This document shows, in pieces, positions 7,209 to 12,415 of a stretch of DNA of 12,415 nucleotides; position 1 is the stretch's first letter, and each line of letters begins with the position of its first letter. The stretch covers positions 729 through 13,143 of the forward strand of contig DOFS01000130.1 in NCBI GenBank assembly GCA_003523945.1. The letters are read 5' to 3'. This stretch comes from Nitrospiraceae bacterium (GTDB lineage Bacteria > Nitrospirota > Nitrospiria > Nitrospirales > UBA8639). A program made the translations under genes and the position numbers. The notes beneath the pieces are model-generated. The model did not search any database. It was given only the letters and a program-made list of their open reading frames with translations, and was not told the origin of the DNA.

Positions 7209-8072
7209 ATGTCACGAACGTTAGACCCCTCCTTAGCCGGCACTCCACAACGCGATTACCCCACAATGATTCTGTTTGGGGCAATTGTGATGGCGACAAT
7301 CATCGGGCTCCCATTGTATGCCTATTTTTACGATTTTTCCTGGGTAGACTGGACCATGTTTATCATGCTTTACCTATTCACAGGATTAGGCATTACGGTG
7401 GGTTATCATCGGTTAATTACCCATCGGAGCTTTAAGTGCCCAAACTGGATCAAAGCGGGCTTCTTAATCGCAGGAGGTATGGCGTTAGAAAACTCAGCGT
7501 TAAAATGGGCCAGCGACCATATTCGGCATCATGCCCGGTGCGACCAGAAAGAAGACCCCTATAACGCTACGCTGGGCTTTTGGCACAGCCATTGTGGCTG
7601 GATTTTTTGGAAAGATCCCAATCGTGATCCTAAATATGCCACACGCCTTCTTCAGGACCCTCTGGTATTGTGGCAAGACAAATATTACCTTCCCATTCTT
7701 TTGTCTGGACTTGTACTGCCATTCGTGGTGGGACTTTTGTACAACGGATGGATTGGAGGTCTCGGGTGCTTCCTCCTAGCTGGACTCGCACGTACGTTCT
7801 TTGTTCTAAATTCAACATTCTTCATCAATTCCATTTGCCATATTTGGGGAGATCAACCCCATGGAACATCTGATTCAAGCCGAGATAGTTGGTGGATATC
7901 ATTACTCACATTCGGAGAGGGATATCACAACTATCATCATATGTATCAAAGTGACTATCGAAATGGGATCCGATGGTATAACTTTGATCCATCCAAGTGG
8001 CTTATTTGGACATTGAGTAGATTTGGCCTGGCCTACGATCTTCGGCGTCAGGCTCCGAACCAGGAGCCATAA
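7209..8072 (+). CDS. Membrane fatty acid desaturase (acyl-CoA / acyl-lipid delta-9 type)
   Basis: A di-iron integral membrane enzyme that uses O2 and reducing power to place a double bond in a fatty acyl chain, adjusting membrane fluidity. All three histidine boxes are present: HRLITH at 67-72, HIRHH at 104-108, and HNYHH at 240-244 within FGEGYHNYHH; NSICH at 207-211 adds the extra conserved Asn/His. Hydrophobic segments lie near 20-40, 48-66, 82-96, 160-178 and 182-200, the expected topology. At 287 residues it is a typical short bacterial delta-9 desaturase with no fused cytochrome b5 or ferredoxin domain, so the electron donor is separate. An AGAGGA Shine-Dalgarno lies 11 nt before the ATG, a little far. 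It stands alone between a terminator and the arg operon. Its O2 need implies an aerobic or microaerobic host. Regiospecificity cannot be read from the sequence. Confidence 0.93.
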   Translation: MSRTLDPSLAGTPQRDYPTMILFGAIVMATIIGLPLYAYFYDFSWVDWTMFIMLYLFTGLGITVGYHRLITHRSFKCPNWIKAGFLIAGGMALENSALKWASDHIRHHARCDQKEDPYNATLGFWHSHCGWIFWKDPNRDPKYATRLLQDPLVLWQDKYYLPILLSGLVLPFVVGLLYNGWIGGLGCFLLAGLARTFFVLNSTFFINSICHIWGDQPHGTSDSSRDSWWISLLTFGEGYHNYHHMYQSDYRNGIRWYNFDPSKWLIWTLSRFGLAYDLRRQAPNQEP

Positions 8073-8101
8073 CCTCATTTAGAAGGGCATGCTTTAGCCC
8101 T
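8051..8101 (+). terminator. Two small hairpins at the end of the desaturase gene
   Basis: GGCTCC (8051-8056) pairs with GGAGCC (8063-8068) across a 6-nt loop just before the stop codon. AGGGC (8084-8088) pairs with GCCCT (8097-8101) just after it. Neither is followed by a real T-tract, so they are weak candidates for a terminator or 3'-end stabiliser. Confidence 0.25.
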
Positions 8102-8229
8102 GGATTGGAATTTCGGACGAAGCTTCTCCTGCTTTTCCGCTATTCGATCAATTTCCCACCCAGCACATTATTGCGGACCTAAGAAGCCGTGTGATAAATT
8201 CGCCTGCATTCACGCGGGGTTTTGCCAAT

Positions 8230-9423
8230 ATGATCACAAGTGAAATCCAAGAAAATACGGGTAGATATCTCATGAATACCTATGCCCGCCTCCCCATTTC
8301 GCTGGTCCGAGGAAATGGATGTCTGGTGTACGACGCAGAAGACCGGGAATATCTCGATTGTCTCGCGGGGATTGCCGTCAATATCTTAGGGCATGCCCAT
8401 CCTGATCTGGTGGAGACCATCACACGACAGGCCCGGCAACTCATTCATACGTCCAATCTGTTTTATACCGAACCCCAAACCAGACTAGCCCAACGCCTGG
8501 TCGAGCTATCGTTTGCGGACAAAGCGTTCTTTTGCAATAGCGGTACAGAGGCCAACGAGGCTGCCATTAAATTAGCCAGACGGTATGCACACAACACCTT
8601 CGGTCCGGAACGGTTTGAAATTCTGACCATGGTGAATTCCTTTCATGGACGAACATTGGCAAGTCTCACTGCAACGGGTCAGTCAAAATTACAAGAAGGA
8701 TTCGGACCGCTTGTTCCTGGATTTCGATACGTTCCATTCAATGACCTGGAAGCGTTGAAAGCGAGTATCACGCCGCAAACGGCAGCTGTGATGCTGGAAC
8801 CCCTTCAAGCTGAAGGTGGGGTCATGGTTCCTCATCCAGCCTACCTGAAAGGACTTCGGGAACTCTGCTCAGAACAACAAATACTCATGATCTTGGATGA
8901 AGTCCAAACAGGAATGGGACGAACGGGAACATTGTTTGCCTATGAACAATTTGGAATTGAACCTGACATTATGACCTTAGCCAAAGGGCTGGGTGGAGGT
9001 ATCCCCATCGGGGCCTGCCTGGCTACGGACAAGGTCGCCGCGGCATTTGAGCCAGGCACGCACGCCTCCACATTTGGAGGCAACCCGTTAGCCTGTGCGG
9101 TAGCCTTAAAAGTTCTAGATCTCCTTGTTGAAGGTGGAAAGCTGGAACAAGGACTGGTCGCCGGTCGTTATTTGGCCAAAGGACTCGGTTCCCTGAAAGA
9201 ACAATTCTCCTGCATTCATGAAGCCCGTGGGATGGGTCTACTGCAAGGTTTAGAATTAACTATTGACGGAAAACCTCTCGTCCTGGAATGCCTTGAGCGA
9301 CGGGTCCTAATCAACTGCACTATGGGAAAGGTCCTCCGATTTGTGCCTCCCTTAATCATCAGTAACACACAGATTGATCGACTCCTGTCCGTCCTCTCTG
9401 ACGTTCTTTCCAAACATCGATAA
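8230..9423 (+). CDS. argD: Acetylornithine aminotransferase
   Basis: A PLP-dependent class III aminotransferase that makes N-acetylornithine from N-acetylglutamate semialdehyde with glutamate as donor; many homologues also serve the succinyl-diaminopimelate step of lysine synthesis. With the ATG at 8230 the protein has 397 residues, the usual length. Visible features are the phosphate-binding SGTEANEAA at 104-112, SFHGRT at 137-142, DEVQTGMGRTG at 223-233 with the PLP-ring Asp, and AKGLGGGIPIGA, whose K252 should carry PLP. The frame is open back to a GTG at 8191, but those 13 residues do not resemble family N-termini, while MITSEIQENTGRYLMNTYAR does; the Shine-Dalgarno at 8230 is weak (GCGGGGT). 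It heads the argD-argF-argH run, and its stop is 3 nt before argF. An ornithine or GABA aminotransferase is excluded mainly by context. Confidence 0.95.
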   Translation: MITSEIQENTGRYLMNTYARLPISLVRGNGCLVYDAEDREYLDCLAGIAVNILGHAHPDLVETITRQARQLIHTSNLFYTEPQTRLAQRLVELSFADKAFFCNSGTEANEAAIKLARRYAHNTFGPERFEILTMVNSFHGRTLASLTATGQSKLQEGFGPLVPGFRYVPFNDLEALKASITPQTAAVMLEPLQAEGGVMVPHPAYLKGLRELCSEQQILMILDEVQTGMGRTGTLFAYEQFGIEPDIMTLAKGLGGGIPIGACLATDKVAAAFEPGTHASTFGGNPLACAVALKVLDLLVEGGKLEQGLVAGRYLAKGLGSLKEQFSCIHEARGMGLLQGLELTIDGKPLVLECLERRVLINCTMGKVLRFVPPLIISNTQIDRLLSVLSDVLSKHR

Positions 9424-9426
9424 ATC

Positions 9427-10422
9427 ATGTCGTCATCAAGTCAGTCTTCTCGCACCCGAAAAGCCACCTCTCGCGCGCAGCGCAAGAAGAGGCCCGCCCT
9501 TCCCAAGGACTTGCTGACGGTAGCCGATATTCCCAGGGATACGATTCACCATTTGATTGCTCTTGCTCAAAAGATGAAGGCTGCCAGAAGGCAGGGGCGC
9601 ACAACCTTTCCATTGAAGGGCAGAACGTTGGGTCTTATTTTTGAAAAACCCTCTACGCGGACCAGAGTGTCATTTGAGGCCGGCATGAATCAACTGGGTG
9701 GACAAGCCATATTTCTGGCCTCCGAAAAAATCCAATTGAGCCGTGGAGAAAGTTTAGCCGATACGGCAAAAGTCCTAACGCGATATTTGGATGGACTCGT
9801 CGTAAGAACATTCAACCAAGCTTCCCTAGAAGAATGGGCCCGACATACCTCGATTCCTGTCATCAATGGGTTAACGGACGATTGTCACCCCTGCCAGGCA
9901 TTAGCTGATCTTTTGACCATTGTCGAACAGAGGGGCCCCGCGAAAGGTTTAAAGCTGGCATATATTGGAGATGGAAACAATATCACCCACTCCCTTGTCG
10001 AGATCGGGGCAAAGGTGGGTATGCATGTGACCGTAGGATGCCCACAAGGCTATGAACCTGATCCCCGAATTGTCGAAGCGGCCCAGGAGGAAAGCCAACA
10101 AACAGGTGCCAGAATTGAAATCACCCATGATCCAAAAATGGCAGTAAGGGACGCTGACGTGATTTATACAGATGTTTGGATCAGCATGGGCCAGGAACAG
10201 CAGCAGGAACCACGCATGACAGCCCTGGCGCCCTATCAGGTCAACGGGAAGCTCATGCAACAGGCAAAACCCAATGCCCTCCTTATGCATTGTCTGCCGG
10301 CCCATCGGGGAGAGGAAATAACCGAAGACGTGCTAGACGGGCCACAATCAGTCGTTCTGGATCAAGCCGAAAACCGCCTTCACATTCAAAAAGCTATTTT
10401 GCTTGAATGGTTAGGAAGGTAG
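9427..10422 (+). CDS. argF: Ornithine carbamoyltransferase with basic N-terminal extension
   Basis: Transfers the carbamoyl group from carbamoyl phosphate to ornithine, giving citrulline. Hallmarks are intact: the carbamoyl-phosphate loop STRTR at 76-80, VRTF at 126-129, HPCQALAD at 154-161, the ornithine-side SMG loop at 253-255 (DVWISMGQE), and the catalytic HCLPAHRGEEI at 288-298. The SMG loop with HCLP supports ornithine rather than acetyl- or succinylornithine as substrate. The 331 residues include about 25 extra N-terminal residues rich in Ser, Arg and Lys before the usual start of the fold (PKDLLTVADI). The ATG at 9427 is 3 nt after argD with no clear Shine-Dalgarno, so translation probably depends on ribosomes finishing argD. 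No alternative ATG lies near the fold start, which supports the extension being translated. Confidence 0.96.
   Translation: MSSSSQSSRTRKATSRAQRKKRPALPKDLLTVADIPRDTIHHLIALAQKMKAARRQGRTTFPLKGRTLGLIFEKPSTRTRVSFEAGMNQLGGQAIFLASEKIQLSRGESLADTAKVLTRYLDGLVVRTFNQASLEEWARHTSIPVINGLTDDCHPCQALADLLTIVEQRGPAKGLKLAYIGDGNNITHSLVEIGAKVGMHVTVGCPQGYEPDPRIVEAAQEESQQTGARIEITHDPKMAVRDADVIYTDVWISMGQEQQQEPRMTALAPYQVNGKLMQQAKPNALLMHCLPAHRGEEITEDVLDGPQSVVLDQAENRLHIQKAILLEWLGR
10413..10419 (+). promoter_or_regulatory. Ribosome binding site of argH inside the argF end
   Basis: AGGAAGG lies in the last argF codons, 8 nt before the ATG at 10428. It favours that start over the in-frame ATGs at 10407 (inside argF, no Shine-Dalgarno) and 10494 (weak Shine-Dalgarno). 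Confidence 0.7.
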
Positions 10423-10427
10423 TCTTT

Positions 10428-11918
10428 ATGAAGAAACGCACCGGCACCATCCCGCCCAGCACTCGATCCCGTTCGGCGGCAACTCCTCAACAAATGTCTC
10501 AAAAAAATACCGGAGATCAAAAACTCTGGGGAGGGCGATTTGAAGGCCAAACGCATCAACTGGTGGAAACGTTCACGGCCTCGATCACCTTTGATCGCCG
10601 TTTGTACGAGTACGACATAGAAGGCAGTATCGCGCACTGCAAAACGTTACAACGGGCTAAAGTCTTGCCCCAGCGGGAATGCCAAACCATCATTCAAGGT
10701 CTCCTGACCATTCGGGAGGACATTCGCGCAGGCCGCCACCAGTGGAAGACCGAAGATGAAGATGTGCACATGAGTATTGAACGGCGGCTGACCGAGCTCA
10801 TTGGTCCGGTTGGCGGGAAACTCCACACCGGCCGAAGCCGGAATGATCAGGTCACCCTGGACCTCCGACTCTATCTCCGGGATACCTTGCACCATCTAGG
10901 CAAAGATCTCCACCGACTACAAATGTCTCTCGTGACGCTCGCTGAGCGGTATATGGGCGTGATGATGCCGGGCTATACCCATTTACAGAGGGCCCAGCCC
11001 GTCCTCTTTTCGCATCATGCTCTGGCTTATGTTGAAATGGTAGAAAGGGACAAAGGGCGCCTCCAGGATGCTTTGGTGCGGATTAACGTCATGCCGCTGG
11101 GCTCCGGCGCGTTAGCCGGGAACAATTACCCGATCGACCGAGATTATACCGCTTCCTTACTCCATTTCCCTCGCGTAACTCAGAATAGCCTGGATGCCGT
11201 CTCAGACCGGGATTATGTCATCGAGGTACTAAGCGCTTGCACAATCGTGATGATGCACCTCTCTCGTATTAGTGAGGAACTGATTTTATGGTCCTCCCAA
11301 GAATTTCACTTTATTGATCTTCCCGACGGATTTTGTACGGGCAGCAGCATGATGCCACAGAAAAAAAATCCGGACGTCCCTGAATTGATCCGTGGAAAAA
11401 CTGGTCGGGTATATGGACATTTGTTTAGCCTCCTGACCACCTTAAAAGGATTGCCACTCAGTTACAATCGAGACCTTCAGGAAGACAAAGAGCCATTGTT
11501 TGACACATTGGATACCGTGACAACCTCGGTTAAAATCTATGCGGAACTGCTGGCTCAACTGACCATACGACCTGAGCCTATGAAAGAAGCGGTGTCTCAG
11601 GGTTTTCTCCTGGCCACGGAGTTAGCGGACTACTTGGTTCAAAAGGGAATGCCTTTCCGTGAATCTCACCACGTGGTGGGAAATTTGGTCCGGGAGTGTA
11701 TAGCTAAAGGGATAGATTTGGGACAACTCACGCAAAATGATCTTCTGAACGCCTCATCGTCTTTGGATGCCAAGGCATTTCAAGTTTTAACACCGGAAGC
11801 TGCGATTAACAGGAAAAACATTATAGGTGGCACGGCTACGGCCCAAGTCAAAAAACAAATCAATTCTTGGAAGAAATCATTACAAGCCGAATCGAAACGT
11901 TCCCTGAAAAGACGGTGA
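10428..11918 (+). CDS. argH: Argininosuccinate lyase with N-terminal extension
   Basis: Cleaves argininosuccinate to arginine and fumarate, the last step of arginine synthesis; a homotetramer of the fumarase/aspartase superfamily. Signatures are intact: LWGGRF at 33-38, HTGRSRNDQ at 133-141, GYTHLQRAQP at 182-191 with the catalytic-base His, LGSGALAG at 224-231, and the mobile superfamily loop GSSMMPQKKNPD at 305-316 with the catalytic Ser. From the ATG at 10428 the protein has 496 residues, about 30 more than usual. The surplus is a Lys/Arg/Ser/Pro-rich stretch before LWGGRF, similar in style to that of the ArgF encoded just upstream. The gap to argF is 5 nt. The gene for its substrate-forming partner, argG, is not beside it. 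Function is certain; the start is fairly sure. Confidence 0.96.
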   Translation: MKKRTGTIPPSTRSRSAATPQQMSQKNTGDQKLWGGRFEGQTHQLVETFTASITFDRRLYEYDIEGSIAHCKTLQRAKVLPQRECQTIIQGLLTIREDIRAGRHQWKTEDEDVHMSIERRLTELIGPVGGKLHTGRSRNDQVTLDLRLYLRDTLHHLGKDLHRLQMSLVTLAERYMGVMMPGYTHLQRAQPVLFSHHALAYVEMVERDKGRLQDALVRINVMPLGSGALAGNNYPIDRDYTASLLHFPRVTQNSLDAVSDRDYVIEVLSACTIVMMHLSRISEELILWSSQEFHFIDLPDGFCTGSSMMPQKKNPDVPELIRGKTGRVYGHLFSLLTTLKGLPLSYNRDLQEDKEPLFDTLDTVTTSVKIYAELLAQLTIRPEPMKEAVSQGFLLATELADYLVQKGMPFRESHHVVGNLVRECIAKGIDLGQLTQNDLLNASSSLDAKAFQVLTPEAAINRKNIIGGTATAQVKKQINSWKKSLQAESKRSLKRR

Positions 11919-11923
11919 ACGAC

Positions 11924-12175
11924 ATGAGTCATTTTTTTAAGACCTCTACTCATTATTTCCTTTTTCTAGGCGTGATGGTACTGCTCTTCTCCTCACTTGG
12001 TTGTGGGGCAGTCGGCCCTCCCATTCCGCCCGAAAATGTTGGGATTGAAGCCAAGGTACGCAAACAACAGCAAGATCAGATTAGAAAAGAAGGAGGCTTG
12101 GACGAGGACCCCTTGAATGTACCGCTGGAAGAGGCAGTGGAATTACCCACCGTGTATCCCATCAATACCCGATAA
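11924..12175 (+). CDS. Small LptM (YifL)-like lipoprotein
   Basis: An 83-residue protein. A short basic N-terminus and hydrophobic stretch (about 11-25) lead to C27 in SSLGCGAVGPPIPPE. The CG-x-x-GPP-x-P pattern just after the acylated Cys is typical of LptM/YifL-type lipoproteins, small outer-membrane lipoproteins that help LptD assembly in Enterobacteria and often sit near arg/lys/dap genes. The lipobox is imperfect (SLGC, with Ser where Leu is usual at -3). The remainder is charged and probably disordered. The start at 11924 lies 5 nt after the argH stop with GGTGA as a weak Shine-Dalgarno; the frame extends back into argH to 11867, but only the later ATG gives a proper signal peptide. Co-transcription with argH is likely. 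The family call is by motif only. Confidence 0.75.
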   Translation: MSHFFKTSTHYFLFLGVMVLLFSSLGCGAVGPPIPPENVGIEAKVRKQQQDQIRKEGGLDEDPLNVPLEEAVELPTVYPINTR

Positions 12176-12186
12176 TACCCACGGAT

Positions 12187-12216
12187 TTGTCCAGGGATAA
12201 TCTTGCAGGGTACAAT
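12187..12216 (+). promoter_or_regulatory. Candidate sigma-70 promoter before the last gene
   Basis: TTGTCC (12187-12192) and TACAAT (12211-12216) are separated by 18 nt. The -10 box matches five of six consensus bases and the -35 four. It would start transcription near 12223, about 40 nt before the next start codon, making the last gene separable from the arg operon. Confidence 0.45.
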
Positions 12217-12263
12217 AAGGCTCCCCACGCGGTCTGCCCATCTGCTTGTGGAGGATAAAAAGA

Positions 12264-12415
12264 ATGGATACCACTCTTTCTCACCCTGAATTCCGTCCCA
12301 AACTTCTATTACTTGATCCCTATCCGCGAAACAATCCTTATCATATGACCGCAAGCGAACGCCGGTCGATCTGGTTTCCAAAACTTAGCTTGCCAGCTAT
12401 TGCAGCCTATACTCC
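12264..12415 (+). CDS. N-terminus of a B12-binding-domain radical SAM protein (cut by window)
   Basis: Fifty codons are visible before the window ends. The ATG at 12264 follows GGAGG by 9 nt. The sequence has the pattern of cobalamin-binding radical SAM proteins: a beta strand near residues 13-18 (KLLLLDPYP), then residues 38-50 with FPKLSLPAIAAYTP, the usual P-x-L-x-L-P-A-I-A-A-Y-T-P run at the start of the B12-binding Rossmann domain. The CxxxCxxC motif would lie well beyond the edge and is not seen. Such proteins include methylases and hopanoid-modifying enzymes; the substrate cannot be told here. The family call rests on this short region. Confidence 0.6.
   Translation, partial: MDTTLSHPEFRPKLLLLDPYPRNNPYHMTASERRSIWFPKLSLPAIAAYT

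Noticed and set aside
8191..8229. GTG start for argD
   Set aside because: The extra 13 residues are unlike ArgD N-termini; the ATG at 8230 gives the normal length. The Shine-Dalgarno evidence is weak for both.
9949..10305. 118-codon minus-strand frame opposite argF
   Set aside because: It is a reverse-strand shadow of argF with no family features.

Overview
The window reads as a chromosomal segment of a free-living aerobic bacterium, most likely a Nitrospira-like nitrite oxidiser (Nitrospirota, possibly Nitrospinota). This placement is an inference from gene content and protein style: a universal-stress/PCP_red/rubredoxin fusion beside an AhbC/NirJ-like radical SAM protein, an activated-methyl-cycle pair, an O2-dependent fatty acid desaturase, and an arg operon ending in an LptM-like lipoprotein. 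Base composition is moderate (about half G+C by eye). No mobile element, CRISPR array, tRNA or rRNA was seen.

Positions 1-3382, minus strand: a two-gene operon. The upstream gene encodes a 699-residue protein with two UspA domains, three PCP_red-type domains (small domain of the light-independent protochlorophyllide reductase B subunit) and a rubredoxin-like metal knuckle. Its stop overlaps the start of a radical SAM/SPASM protein that resembles the siroheme/heme-pathway enzymes AhbC/NirJ and carries a fourth PCP_red domain at its C-terminal end, cut by the window edge. This pair is the least ordinary part of the window and looks like an uncharacterised tetrapyrrole- or redox-related module.

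Positions 3383-4161: a long AT-rich divergent intergenic region with a weak small-ORF or gene-remnant signal on the minus strand and possible regulatory sites.

Positions 4162-6790, plus strand: metK then ahcY. They make S-adenosylmethionine and remove S-adenosylhomocysteine, the two ends of the methyl cycle. A GC-rich hairpin lies between them and an intrinsic terminator follows ahcY.

Positions 7209-8072: a membrane fatty acid desaturase with three histidine boxes, apparently its own transcription unit.

Positions 8230-12175: a tight plus-strand operon argD-argF-argH-lptM-like lipoprotein with gaps of 3 to 5 nt. It covers acetylornithine transamination, ornithine carbamoylation and argininosuccinate cleavage; argG is not in the cluster. 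After a candidate promoter, a B12-binding-type radical SAM gene starts at 12264 and runs off the window.
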